From Rhodovulum euryhalinum (GTDB lineage: Bacteria > Pseudomonadota > Alphaproteobacteria > Rhodobacterales > Rhodobacteraceae): a stretch of DNA of 64,000 bases. The translations under genes and the position numbers were made by a program. The notes under the pieces were generated by a model. That model was given only the letters and a program-made list of their open reading frames with translations. It was not told the DNA's origin and searched no databases. Shown in pieces: positions 35,683 through 44,168 of this stretch. Every line of letters starts with the position of its first letter. Position 1 is the first letter of the stretch. The stretch is taken from the NCBI RefSeq assembly GCF_004342445.1, contig NZ_SLWW01000005.1, positions 124,001-188,000 of the forward strand. The letters are read 5' to 3'.

Positions 35683-36942
35683 ATGCAGGGGCAACCGCCA
35701 TCGCCGGGCACGCCGCCGCGGTCCCCGCGTGTCACCATCTGCATGCCCGCCTGCGAGGCCGCCGCGACCCTGGAACGGGCCGTCGCCTCGGTGCGGGCGC
35801 AGACCGTCCCCGACTGGCGCCTGATCATCGCCGATGACGCCTCGACCGACGCGACCTGGCCGCTCGCGCGCGCCGCGGCCGCCGCCGATCCGCGGATCGA
35901 GGCGATCCGACAGCCCGCGCGCCTGGGATCGCAGAATTTCGCAACCGGGCTCGACCGGGCCGAGACGCCCTTCTTCGTCTGGCTGGCGGCCGACGACTAC
36001 TGGGCGCCGCGTTTTCTTGAGGCCAGCCTCGCAGTGCTTGAGGCGGCGCCCGCCGCGGTCTCGGCCCTGCCGCGCGTCCGCTGGACCGGCCGCATCGACG
36101 GACCCCGAACCGACACGCTGGCGGGCCCCGCGGTGCAGCGCCTGCGCCGCTACCTGGCCGCGCCAGGAGGCACGCGGATGTACGGCCTGATGCGCACCGG
36201 AGTGGTTCGTGCCGCTTTTCCGCGGCAGGCCATGAACGCCTATGACTGGGTCCTGATGACCGGCGTGTTGCGCGCGGGTGCCCAGATCGAGGTGCCCGAG
36301 CCGCTGTTGTTCCGCGAGCGAACCGACCCCTTGCGCTATGCCGAGGCGGTCGATGCGCTGCACCGGGCGCGTCTCTTCCGCCGGTTCCCGGTGCTCGCCA
36401 TGAGCCTTGCCGCGCTCCGCGCAGGCCACATCCCACTGGCCAATCTGGGCGATCTGGCCGCGCTGAACCTGCGCAAGCATGAGGAATACCTGGCCGTGAT
36501 GCGCCCCGGACAATTCGCCCGGAGGTTGCGGTTGTTCCGCGCGCTTGGCCTGCCGATCGCGGCGACGCCCGGCCGCGCGGCGGATATCGCCGGGCAGATC
36601 GCCCGCGCCGATCCCGGGCGCCGGTCCGGGGCCGGCCGGGTTCTGGTGCGGCTTGCGCGGCTGGGCGATGGCGCCGCGGCGCTGGAGCTTGGGCATCTGC
36701 GGCGCGCAGGGCTGTTGCCCGGGGATGCGGCCGCGGCCTATCGCCGGGCCGGGGAACTGGGGCTGGCCGATGGCTGGTTTCACGAGGCGCTGGCCGGCGG
36801 CACCGCCCAATGGCCCCGGATCGTCGGCGCCGCCCATCGCGGATCGGTGGCGGCGCGCACCCATCTGGCGCGCTGCCGGGACGAGGGCCGCCTGCCGGAG
36901 GCGCTGGCCGATGTCACCGCCTACCTGCTGGCCCCGCGATGA
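35683..36942 (+). CDS. family 2 glycosyltransferase
   Basis: Protein of 419 residues. GT2 N-terminal domain: VTICMPACEAAATLERAVAS, LIIADDASTDAT and the DxD-like WLAADDYWAPRFL near residues 100-110. The C-terminal 150 residues are helical repeats (ALELGHLRRAGLLPGDAAAAYRRAGELGLADGWF) with a Sel1/TPR-like spacing. It overlaps the following GT gene (ATGA) and follows the double GT closely, so the three belong to one transcript. Confidence 0.78.
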   Translation: MQGQPPSPGTPPRSPRVTICMPACEAAATLERAVASVRAQTVPDWRLIIADDASTDATWPLARAAAAADPRIEAIRQPARLGSQNFATGLDRAETPFFVWLAADDYWAPRFLEASLAVLEAAPAAVSALPRVRWTGRIDGPRTDTLAGPAVQRLRRYLAAPGGTRMYGLMRTGVVRAAFPRQAMNAYDWVLMTGVLRAGAQIEVPEPLLFRERTDPLRYAEAVDALHRARLFRRFPVLAMSLAALRAGHIPLANLGDLAALNLRKHEEYLAVMRPGQFARRLRLFRALGLPIAATPGRAADIAGQIARADPGRRSGAGRVLVRLARLGDGAAALELGHLRRAGLLPGDAAAAYRRAGELGLADGWFHEALAGGTAQWPRIVGAAHRGSVAARTHLARCRDEGRLPEALADVTAYLLAPR

Positions 36943-38240
36943 CCGCCGCCGCGCGCCCCGGCCAGCCGCCGCGCCTGACCGCGATCCTGGCCTGCCGGAA
37001 CGCGGCACCAACGCTCGGCCGCCTGCTTGAGCACCTTGCGCGGCAGGGGGCCGAGACCATCGTCATGGATCACGGATCGACCGATGACACCCCGGCCATT
37101 GCCCGGGCGCATCTGGGCGCACCGGTGACGCGGATCGTCGATCACCCGTTCGACGGCGTGTTCGACCTGACCCGCCAGCTTCGCCTGAAGCGCGAGATCA
37201 TCCGGGGGCTCGGCGGCGAGGGCTGGGTGCTGCATGCCGATGCCGACGAGTTCCTCGACAGCCCGGACGGCACGCCCCTGCGCGAATATCTCGCCCTCTG
37301 GGATGAGTCCGGGGTTCTTGCCTTCGACTGCGCCGAATACATGTTCCTGCCCCGCAACGAGGGCGAGGCGCATGATCCCGCGCGGTTCGAGACCACAATG
37401 CGCCACTACCTCCCGTTCCGCGAGCGCGACCCCAAGCAACGCCTGTTCCGCGCCGATGCGCCGCTTGGGATGTGGATGCGGACGGGCGGGCACAGCATCA
37501 GCGCCGCGCCGTCGCGGATCGCGCCTGTGGCGCTGCGGCTCAGGCACTATTTCGCCCTGTCGCTCGACCAGGTGCGGGCCGAATACCTGTCGCGGGTCTT
37601 TGCCCCGGGCGATATCGCGCGGCGCTGGCACGGCTCGCGCATGGGGGCGGTGCGTTACCAGGTGGTCGCGCCGGCCGGTGCCGGTTTCCGGTCGATCGAT
37701 GCCGGCTGGTCGCATGATGGCGCGGTGACCGAACTGCCCCTGTTCCGCCCCCTGCGAGCCGAACTGGCGCCGCCGGATAGCGGCACGCAGACCGATCTTG
37801 GCCTGGTCGCGGGGCCGGAAGCGGTGGCCGAGATGGCGGCCGCGCATCTCGCGCGGGGCCTGCCTGGCCTGCGCATCGCGCGTGTTGCGGCGCCAGCGGC
37901 TGGCGGACCGCCCGTGCTGCACCTTCTGGCCCACCCGGCCTGCGGGGCGCCCGTGGATGGCGCGGGCCAGCGGGACCATTCCGAAGCATGGCTGCGCCGC
38001 ATCGCCTTTGCGCGTCAGGCCGCGCTTGCGCCGGGTGCGCGCTACGCCGAGCTGCGGGCCGAGGATGTCGAGGCGGACCCCGAGGCGCTGATCGCGGCGG
38101 TGCGGGGGGTGATGCTGGCGCCGCCCGCCCATGCGGCCGGGTTCCTCGCGCGGCCCGCGCGACCGGTGCGGGCCGAACCGTTCCCGGCCGCTATCCGCGC
38201 GATCACCGGCGCACTTGCGCGCGATCTCGGCTATGTCTGA
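36939..38240 (+). CDS. family 2 glycosyltransferase with sulfotransferase-like C-terminus
   Basis: Protein of 433 residues. The first 230 residues match the GT2 group with DHGSTDDTPAIAR and the acidic motif HADADEFLDSPDG (residues 98-110), plus a HYLPFRERD and GGHSIS region as in DUF4422/GT2-like capsule enzymes. The last 100 residues (LRRIAFARQAALAPGARYAELRAEDVEADPEAL) resemble the 3'-phosphate end of sulfotransferases but no 5'-phosphosulfate loop is visible. Start ATG overlaps the upstream stop. The stop overlaps the convergent radical SAM gene by 10 bp. Confidence 0.74.
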   Translation: MTAAARPGQPPRLTAILACRNAAPTLGRLLEHLARQGAETIVMDHGSTDDTPAIARAHLGAPVTRIVDHPFDGVFDLTRQLRLKREIIRGLGGEGWVLHADADEFLDSPDGTPLREYLALWDESGVLAFDCAEYMFLPRNEGEAHDPARFETTMRHYLPFRERDPKQRLFRADAPLGMWMRTGGHSISAAPSRIAPVALRLRHYFALSLDQVRAEYLSRVFAPGDIARRWHGSRMGAVRYQVVAPAGAGFRSIDAGWSHDGAVTELPLFRPLRAELAPPDSGTQTDLGLVAGPEAVAEMAAAHLARGLPGLRIARVAAPAAGGPPVLHLLAHPACGAPVDGAGQRDHSEAWLRRIAFARQAALAPGARYAELRAEDVEADPEALIAAVRGVMLAPPAHAAGFLARPARPVRAEPFPAAIRAITGALARDLGYV

Positions 38241-39325
38241 GCCAGTCCGGCGGCCGCATCATAGCTGGCCAGGTCGGAACAGCCCGCGAGACAACCGGGG
38301 CAATCGCCGGCACGCCCGCGCGCCTGCATGCGGCGCTGGACCGGGCCGTGCCAGATGTCGCGCAGGCGAACGCCCTGCATCACGTTGCCCATCGACTGGC
38401 CGCGCATGAAGAAGCAGGGATAGGTCTCGCCCCGCCCGTCGATCAGGACGAACCGCGCGGGCAGCGCACAGCCGCCGGGCGGCACCGGCCGCACGCCGTC
38501 GAAGAGATAGGGCAGGATCGCCGGGAACACCGCCTCGGTCGCGATCCGGACGCCCGCCTGCCGCGCCTTGTCGAGCAACGCCGCCAGCGTGGCCGAAACA
38601 GCCTGCCGATCTTCCGGGCCGAACAGCCAGCGGCTGTGGTCGGGCTGGTCCCAGGCGATTTCGGGCTGGAACGGCTGATACGATACGGAGGCGAGGCCCA
38701 GGTCGACCGCAAGGTCGATCAGGTGATCCGCGGTGGACAGCGTCGGCCGCATCAGCACGCCCTTCAGGGTCACCGGGACGCCGCGCGCGCGCACCGCGTG
38801 CAGACCGGCGAGTGCCTCGCGGTACATCCCGGCACCCCGCAGCGCGTCATGCACCGCTTCGGGCCCGTCGATGCTGATCCCGAGGCTTAGCCCCGGAATC
38901 GCGGCAAGCCGCTCGGCATGGCGGGCGATCAGCGTGCCGTTCGTGACCACCGAGATGCGCCCATAGCCCAGTCGCGCGGCCTCGGCGAGGATCGGGACGG
39001 TGTCCTTTCGCATGAACGGCTCTGCGCCGGTGGCGGTAAAGACCTGCGCGCCAAGCGCACGCGCCTCGGCCAGCAACTCGCGAATACGGTCCTGCCCCGG
39101 CCCGTCGCGCCCGCCTTTCCAGACGCTGCACATCTCGCATGTGAGATTGCACTTGCCGGTCAGCTCGATGGCGATCTCGTGCAGGGGAACCGGGCGAAGC
39201 CGCGGCGCGGGGGCCACGTCCTGCCGCGCCTCGACGCGCGCGACCTCGTGCAGGGCCGACCGGTGCGCAGCACGCACCCGTTGGCGCAGCCGCTCCAGAA
39301 TGTCACCCCTGCCGTTTCCCGTCAT
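38231..39325 (-). CDS. radical SAM/SPASM enzyme
   Basis: Protein of 364 residues (start MTGNGRG; an ATG 9 bp upstream is equally possible). Radical SAM motif C59-x3-C63-x2-C66 in TGKCNLTCEMCSVWKGG, a GAEPFM loop in place of the usual GGEP, and LGISIDGPEAVHDALRG. The C-terminal SPASM region has cysteines in GGCALPARFVLIDGRG, TYPCFF and DCPGCLAGC for auxiliary iron-sulfur clusters. SPASM enzymes commonly modify ribosomally made peptides or act in sugar and quinone-cofactor chemistry. It closes the accessory block, converging on the GT genes. Confidence 0.85.
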   Translation of the reverse strand: MTGNGRGDILERLRQRVRAAHRSALHEVARVEARQDVAPAPRLRPVPLHEIAIELTGKCNLTCEMCSVWKGGRDGPGQDRIRELLAEARALGAQVFTATGAEPFMRKDTVPILAEAARLGYGRISVVTNGTLIARHAERLAAIPGLSLGISIDGPEAVHDALRGAGMYREALAGLHAVRARGVPVTLKGVLMRPTLSTADHLIDLAVDLGLASVSYQPFQPEIAWDQPDHSRWLFGPEDRQAVSATLAALLDKARQAGVRIATEAVFPAILPYLFDGVRPVPPGGCALPARFVLIDGRGETYPCFFMRGQSMGNVMQGVRLRDIWHGPVQRRMQARGRAGDCPGCLAGCSDLASYDAAAGLAQT

Positions 39326-39566
39326 GCCAGCCATCCCCGCAGCCGCGCCCGGGACGCACGCGTCCCGGCCCGGACCTGGCCCAGTGTAGATGCCGCGCGG
39401 CCTTGACGTAACCCCGCCGCTCGCAGGACGCACCCGGGTGGGCAATGGACAGCCCGCACCACGCCTCGGGCGCGCGAAAAGGGGGCGCATGACGGAGTTT
39501 CAGAGGATATGCGAGGGTTGGCCGCTTCCGGCCGATCTACCTGTAATTTCTCTGAAATTCAGGATT

Positions 39567-39642
<76 letters not shown>

Positions 39643-39729
39643 GGTACGTTGGCGGCCCCTTCGGACCGCCCGCGTGTATCTATGAAAGGCCGGGGGCGAG
39701 ATCAAGCGGAAAAATGCCCCCGTCCTGCG

Positions 39730-40068
39730 TCACGTCTCGTCGTCGTCGTCGGACGACATGTCGGCGATGTCGTCGAGCGAAACGCTGTCATCATCGTCAT
39801 CGTCCAGGACGTCATCGCCCAGGTCGACCTCGGTCCCCTCTTCGTCGTCGATCACCGCATCATCGTCTTCGACCAGGTCATCTTCGACGACGGCCTTGGC
39901 CGGTGCCGCCCGCTCGGACAGCATGGACCGCCCCTTGACCGAGGTCAGGCTTTCCACCGTGAAGCTGTTGCCGCAGGACGGGCAGGTCATCGGGTCGCGC
40001 TGAAGGTCATAGAAGCGGGTCGCACAACTTGGGCAAACGCGCTTTACACCCCATTCGTCCTTGGGCAT
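39730..40068 (-). CDS. FYDLN-type acidic protein (TIGR02300 family)
   Basis: Protein of 112 residues. A zinc-ribbon-like N-terminus (KRVCPSCATRFYDLQRDPMTCPSCG, split here by family as Cys-x2-Cys twice) carries the family hallmark FYDL. The C-terminal half is almost entirely Asp/Glu with some Ser and Val. The family is restricted to Alphaproteobacteria and is of unknown function. Start ATG at 40068 has a GAGAGGA ribosome site. Confidence 0.9.
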   Translation of the reverse strand: MPKDEWGVKRVCPSCATRFYDLQRDPMTCPSCGNSFTVESLTSVKGRSMLSERAAPAKAVVEDDLVEDDDAVIDDEEGTEVDLGDDVLDDDDDDSVSLDDIADMSSDDDDET

Positions 40069-40181
40069 GGAGGTCCTCTCACGGGTCAGGTCTCTTGCGG
40101 TTGCAGCCACCTGCCACAAGTCCCCGGACGTGTCAAAGCCCTTTTGGGCTGCTATAGACAGGCCAAAAGCACGAGTCAGCG

Positions 40182-40874
40182 ATGGGCACGACGCGACTTC
40201 CCGGAAACCCGCCGCTCGAGGTGGCACTGCGCCGGTCGGCGCGGGCGCGGCGGTATTCGCTGCGGGTGTCGCAGCTTGACGGCCGGGTGACGCTGACACT
40301 GCCGCACCGGGCGCCGCTGGCCGAGGGGCTGGCCTTCCTGCGCGAGAAGGAGGGTTGGATTCGCGGCCACCTCGCCGCGCGCATCGACGATCATGCCGTG
40401 ATGCTTGGCGGGACGGTGCCGTTCCGGGGGCGGGCGCTGCCGATCGTGGCCGGGACGGGGCGTGCGCCCCGGCTGGCGGACGAGGCGCTGGCGGTGCCGG
40501 GGGGCGCCGGGGCCGTCGGACCCCGGATCCAGGGCTTTCTCAAGACAGAGGCGCGGCGGGCACTGGCCGAGGCCGCCGACCGGCACGCCGCGGCGCTGGG
40601 CCGGGGCTATGGCAGCCTGACACTCCGGGATACGCGGTCGCGCTGGGGGTCGTGTTCGTCGCGGGGCGATCTGATGTTCTCGTGGCGGCTGATCATGGCG
40701 CCGCCGCAGGTGCTGGACTATGTCGCCGCGCACGAGGTCGCGCATCTGGCCGAGATGAACCATTCGCCCGCCTTTTGGGCGGTGGTGGCGCGGCTGATGC
40801 CCGACTATGCCGCACCGCGTGCCTGGCTGCGCGCCAACGGCGCGGCGTTGCACCGTGTGCGGTTCAACGATTGA
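40182..40874 (+). CDS. YgjP/SprT-like zinc metalloprotease (DUF45/M48 type)
   Basis: Protein of 230 residues. The zinc motif HEVAH is in VAAHEVAHLAEMNHSPAFW near residues 183-200, with the third His in the NHSPAFW segment; the preceding SRWGSCSSRG is the other family hallmark. The N-terminal 100 residues are a beta-rich domain. Substrate unknown. It is divergent from the FYDLN gene. Confidence 0.88.
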   Translation: MGTTRLPGNPPLEVALRRSARARRYSLRVSQLDGRVTLTLPHRAPLAEGLAFLREKEGWIRGHLAARIDDHAVMLGGTVPFRGRALPIVAGTGRAPRLADEALAVPGGAGAVGPRIQGFLKTEARRALAEAADRHAAALGRGYGSLTLRDTRSRWGSCSSRGDLMFSWRLIMAPPQVLDYVAAHEVAHLAEMNHSPAFWAVVARLMPDYAAPRAWLRANGAALHRVRFND

Positions 40875-40888
40875 CGAATGGCGCCACC

Positions 40889-40896
40889 GTGATCAC
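40889..40896. promoter_or_regulatory. GTGATCAC operator just upstream of the GntR gene
   Basis: GTGATCAC, followed by A, centred 13 bp upstream of the GntR start codon, so a bound protein would block initiation. The same octamer occurs as pairs upstream of sucC and sdhC. GntR/FCD regulators bind short palindromes of GT-Nx-AC form, which this fits. Confidence 0.6.
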
Positions 40897-40905
40897 AGTC
40901 GGCCC

Positions 40906-41556
40906 ATGCTGATCCAGACCCGGCCGGGCGAGACGGGCACCGCGGCCCATGACCGGCTGTACCGAACACTCAGAACCCAGATCATGCACGGCGAACTGAC
41001 GCCGGGTGCCGCGCTGACCCTGCGCGGCATCGGCCGACAGTTCGGCGTGTCGATGACGCCTGCGCGCGAGGCAGTGCGGCGGCTGGTCGCCGAAGGCGCG
41101 CTGACGATGTCCTCGTCGGGCCGGGTCTCGACGCCCGAGCTTTCGAATGAACGGATCGAGGAACTGGCGGCGCTGCGCGCGCTGCTGGAACCGGAACTGG
41201 CCAGCCGGGCACTGCCGCGCGCGCACATGGCGCTGATCGAGCGGATGCAGAAGATCAACGCCGAGATCGGCGAAACCGTGGCGCGGGGCGATGCGGTGGC
41301 TTTCATCCGCACGAACCTGGAGTTCCACCGGGCGCTTTACCTGCGCGCCCAGGCTCCCGCGATGCTTGCCATGGCCGAAACCGTCTGGCTGCAACTCGGC
41401 CCCACGATGCGCGCGCTCTACGGCCGCCTCGGCCGGACGGAACCACCCCAGCACCACCGGATGATCCTGGCCGCGCTGCGGGCCGGCGACGAACCCGCGC
41501 TGCGGCTGGCGGTGCGTACGGACGTCACCCAGGGGCTGAGGATGCTGGCCACCTGA
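40906..41556 (+). CDS. GntR-family (FadR/FCD) transcriptional regulator, candidate TCA-cycle regulator
   Basis: Protein of 216 residues. N-terminal winged helix (LRGIGRQFGVSMTPAREAVRRLVAEGAL, residues 41-68) and a C-terminal all-helical FCD effector domain with the metal-binding pattern (R-T-N-L-E-F-H-RALY near residues 136-146; AQHHRMI-like PPQHHRMILAALRAGD). FCD domains bind organic acids or acyl compounds. Start ATG at 40906; an upstream in-frame stretch overlaps the protease gene. Octamers GTGATCAC lie immediately before and after the gene, and paired copies lie before sucC and sdhC. I recall a Rhodobacter TCA regulator called AkgR, but cannot confirm that this is its homologue. Confidence 0.82.
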   Translation: MLIQTRPGETGTAAHDRLYRTLRTQIMHGELTPGAALTLRGIGRQFGVSMTPAREAVRRLVAEGALTMSSSGRVSTPELSNERIEELAALRALLEPELASRALPRAHMALIERMQKINAEIGETVARGDAVAFIRTNLEFHRALYLRAQAPAMLAMAETVWLQLGPTMRALYGRLGRTEPPQHHRMILAALRAGDEPALRLAVRTDVTQGLRMLAT

Positions 41557-41563
41557 GCCCGGC

Positions 41564-41571
41564 GTGATCAC
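41564..41571. promoter_or_regulatory. GTGATCAC site just downstream of the GntR gene
   Basis: Same octamer as upstream of the gene, 8 bp past its stop codon. Its centre is 675 bp from the upstream site, so the two could be bridged by a looping regulator, or this one could serve an unseen transcript. It is single, not paired. Confidence 0.45.
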
Positions 41572-41727
41572 AACTGCTTGTCGCGGGGGCGACGCGCGCG
41601 CCGCCCGTCCCATATGCAGGACAGGTGGGGTGGTCGGTTCCCCCAAGGCCGTCCTGCCCGCCGCGTCCGCTCGGGCGTGGCAGGGGGCGGCGGGCATTTC
41701 CGCCGCCGTCCCCATGCCGGGCGCGCC

Positions 41728-43116
41728 TCAGCTGTGGATCGCTCCGTCGCCGCAGGCCAGCGCCGCCTCGCGCACCGCTTCGGAACAGGTGGGATGGGCG
41801 TGGCAGGTGCGGGCCAGATCCTCGGCCGCGGCGCCGAATTCCATCGCGACGCAGATCTCGTGAATCAGGTCGCCCGCGCCGGGGCCGATGATATGGGCGC
41901 CGAGGATGCGGTCGGTTTCCGCGTCCGCCAGGATCTTGACGAAACCGTCGGCCGCGAACATCGCCTTGGCCCGGCCGTTGCCCATGAAGGAGAACTTGCC
42001 GACCTTGTAGGCGCGGCCTGCTTCCTTCAGGCTTTCTTCGGTCGCGCCGACCGCCGCCACCTCGGGCGCGGTATAGATTACGCCGGGGATAACCCCATAA
42101 TTCACATGGCCTTTTTGCCCCGCAAGGATTTCCGCGACGGCCATGCCCTCGTCCTCGGCCTTGTGGGCGAGCATGGGGCCCTCGATGGCGTCGCCGATGG
42201 CGTAAAGGCCGGGGACCGAGGTTCGGTACTGGCCGTCCGTCGCGATCTGGCCGCGCTTGGTCAGGTCCACCCCCAGCGCGTTGAGGCCCAGGCCCTGGGT
42301 GAAGGGTTTGCGGCCCGTGGCGACGAGGACCACATCGGCGTCGATCTGGTGGGTGCTGTCATCCTTGCGCAGCGTATAATTGACCTTGGCCTTGGTCTTC
42401 AGCGCCTCGGCGGATTGGACGGCGGCGCCAGTGATGATCTCAAGCCCTTGTTTCTTCAGCAAGGATCGGAAGGTTCGGGCGATTTCGGCATCGAGGCCGG
42501 GGGTGATCTGGTCGAGATACTCCAGAACCGTCACCTGCGCGCCGAGCCGGGCATAGACGGATCCCAGTTCCAGCCCGATCACGCCTGCGCCGATCACGGC
42601 GAGTTTCTTGGGGATCTTCGGCAGCGACAGCGCGCCGGTGGACGAGACGATCATCTTTTCGTCGATCTCGACGCCGGGGAGGGTGGCGGGTTCGGAACCT
42701 GTTGCGATCACGATGTTTTTCGCCTTGTGGGTCTCGTCTCCGACCTTGACCAGCCCGGGTTCGGGGATCGTGGCCCAGCCTTTCAGCCAGTCCACCTTGT
42801 TCTTCTTGAACAGGAACTCGATGCCCTTGGTGTTCTGGGCAATAACCTCGTCCTTGTAGGCGAGCATCTGTTGCCAGTCGACCTTGGGTGCCGCGCCCTT
42901 GAGCCCCATCTTCTCGAAATTGTGTTGGCAGTCATGGAGTTGGTGGGAGGCGTGCAGCAGGGCCTTGGAGGGGATGCAGCCGACGTTGAGGCAGGTGCCG
43001 CCCAATGTCTCGCGGCCCTCGACGCAGGCGGTTTTCAGGCCGAGCTGGGCGCAGCGGATGGCGCAGACATAGCCGCCGGGTCCGGAGCCGATGATGATCA
43101 CGTCATAGCTTGCCAT
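41728..43116 (-). CDS. lpd: dihydrolipoamide dehydrogenase (E3)
   Basis: Protein of 462 residues. FAD motif [12 protein letters not shown], redox-active C42-x4-C47 ([13 protein letters not shown]), NAD motif [19 protein letters not shown] and the C-terminal catalytic H-x4-E region ([11 protein letters not shown]). It reoxidises lipoamide of 2-oxoglutarate dehydrogenase and probably other complexes. It lies downstream of sucA-sucB, separated from sucB by a lower-GC small gene, a palindrome pair, MAPEG and a hairpin repeat, so it may have its own promoter. Confidence 0.96.
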   Translation of the reverse strand: MASYDVIIIGSGPGGYVCAIRCAQLGLKTACVEGRETLGGTCLNVGCIPSKALLHASHQLHDCQHNFEKMGLKGAAPKVDWQQMLAYKDEVIAQNTKGIEFLFKKNKVDWLKGWATIPEPGLVKVGDETHKAKNIVIATGSEPATLPGVEIDEKMIVSSTGALSLPKIPKKLAVIGAGVIGLELGSVYARLGAQVTVLEYLDQITPGLDAEIARTFRSLLKKQGLEIITGAAVQSAEALKTKAKVNYTLRKDDSTHQIDADVVLVATGRKPFTQGLGLNALGVDLTKRGQIATDGQYRTSVPGLYAIGDAIEGPMLAHKAEDEGMAVAEILAGQKGHVNYGVIPGVIYTAPEVAAVGATEESLKEAGRAYKVGKFSFMGNGRAKAMFAADGFVKILADAETDRILGAHIIGPGAGDLIHEICVAMEFGAAAEDLARTCHAHPTCSEAVREAALACGDGAIHS

Positions 43117-43188
43117 GGGGTCTCCTTTGCCGGTTCGGGCGATCTGAATTCCATCGGATATTCATCGGACTTTTTTCCGGTCCTGACC

Positions 43189-43264
43189 GGGGGCAGGGGG
43201 GCTGTCTGCCCCCCGCCGCGCCTGCGGCGCGGCCCCCCCGAGGATATTTTCGGCCAGAAGAAGG
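43189..43264. repeat. Rhodobacteraceae-type composite intergenic repeat with two hairpins
   Basis: Two GC hairpins (GGGGGCAG/CTGCCCCC at 43189-43213 and GCCGCGCC/GGCGCGGC at 43215-43233) are followed by CCCCCCGAGGATATTTTCGG and CCAGAAGAAGG. I recall this layout from many Rhodobacteraceae intergenic regions. A partial, oppositely oriented copy of the GAG..AGAAGAAGG end is at 61675-61697. It may also terminate the MAPEG transcript. Confidence 0.6.
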
Positions 43265-43660
43265 TCACAGCAGTGCGGCCAGTGTCATCAGCAGCGTGGC
43301 GAGGAAGCCCACGCCCCAGAGGATCGAGCGGCCGGGCGACCAGCCGAGCGCGTAGGCGGGGATGTAGAGGATGCGCGCGCCGAGATAGGCGAAGGCGCAG
43401 ATCGCGGTGAAGAGCGAGGACTGACCCGAGAGGGTGACAAGCGCAGTGGCGGCGGTGAAGAGGATCAGTGCCTCGAAATGGTTGTTCAGCGCGCGTTGCA
43501 GCCGGGCGGTGCGGGGCGAGAGCGGCCGGTCGGGCGGCGTGTCGCGCGGGCCCGCGGTGTAGTTGGCGCCCAGTTCCATATTGGCGGGGATCGCCAGAAG
43601 AATGAGCTGGACGGCCTGGAGCAGGATGGCGAGGGCGAGGGCGGTGAGTTCGGGGGTCAT
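43265..43660 (-). CDS. MAPEG family membrane protein
   Basis: Protein of 131 residues with four membrane segments. The region RTARLQRALNNHFEALILFTAA (approximately residues 50-71) is the MAPEG signature, and AFAYLGARILYIPAYALG follows. MAPEG proteins include glutathione-using membrane enzymes; bacterial members of this group are of unknown role. It lies between the sucB-linked small gene and lpd on the same strand. Confidence 0.82.
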   Translation of the reverse strand: MTPELTALALAILLQAVQLILLAIPANMELGANYTAGPRDTPPDRPLSPRTARLQRALNNHFEALILFTAATALVTLSGQSSLFTAICAFAYLGARILYIPAYALGWSPGRSILWGVGFLATLLMTLAALL

Positions 43661-43668
43661 TCCGTCGC

Positions 43669-43733
43669 GTCCCGGGCTTGACCCGGGACCTCCTTGGGGT
43701 GGGTCGGAGCGAGGCCCCGGATCAGGTCCGGGG
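43669..43733. repeat. pair of short intergenic palindromes
   Basis: GTCCCGGG-CTTGA-CCCGGGAC (43669-43689) and CCCCGGA-TCAGG-TCCGGGG (43715-43733). Both are of the alphaproteobacterial type built around CCGGG..TTGA/TCA..CCCGG. They fill the short gap between MAPEG and the next small gene. Confidence 0.6.
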
Positions 43734-43763
43734 CGGGGTTGGGTTGGGCGGTGAGGTCGGGGG

Positions 43764-44168
43764 TCATCTCACCTCAACACCTGAAAGTACGGTCCAAACG
43801 GCAAACGAGAACGCCGCAAGCGACAGCCAAGCGATGATCAAATAGGCGGGAATTACAAACCAATCCGCTAGGGCGGTCCGGCCTGTATATGGATTAGAAG
43901 TCAGCGCCACAACATACGCCAGTGCAATTACCAAGAAGGCCAGCACAATGCCCGCTAGAAAGCTCAACATGGCAAGTTTGATTGCCCCGAGTGTGACCAA
44001 GAAGGCAGTCTGTGCTGATGAATTTCCTAAGAAAGTCAGGAGGACGACGAACCCGCCACTATTTAGGGTCATGAGGGTCTTTAACGCGAACATTCCAAGT
44101 TCGCGCCGTTCCTGAATGGACGAACGATACCATTCTCCTCTGACTTTTTCCTCCGTGATTTCTTCCAT
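43764..44168 (-). CDS. small four-helix membrane protein of atypical base composition, inside the suc operon
   Basis: Protein of 134 residues. After a charged N-terminus (EEKVRGEWYRSSIQERRELG) come three to four hydrophobic helices (GFVVLLTFLGN; AMLSFLAGIVLAFLVIALAYVVAL; AYLIIAWLSLAAFSFAVW). No family recognised. Its ATG overlaps the sucB stop (TGATG; a GTG one codon earlier is also possible). Base composition is visibly more AT-rich than sucB and lpd, suggesting acquisition. It probably rides on the sucB transcript. Confidence 0.72.
   Translation of the reverse strand: MEEITEEKVRGEWYRSSIQERRELGMFALKTLMTLNSGGFVVLLTFLGNSSAQTAFLVTLGAIKLAMLSFLAGIVLAFLVIALAYVVALTSNPYTGRTALADWFVIPAYLIIAWLSLAAFSFAVWTVLSGVEVR

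Noticed and set aside
32875-37011. A single minus-strand open frame of more than 1300 codons antisense to the double GT and GT2 genes
   Set aside because: Product is low-complexity, Arg/Gly/Pro-rich and follows the mirror of the plus-strand codon bias; only its last 161 codons (32875-33360) look like protein.
39545-39559. AATTTC/GAAATT hairpin as a terminator for tRNA-Ala
   Set aside because: Only six AT-rich base pairs with a 3-base loop and no T-run; reported only in passing.
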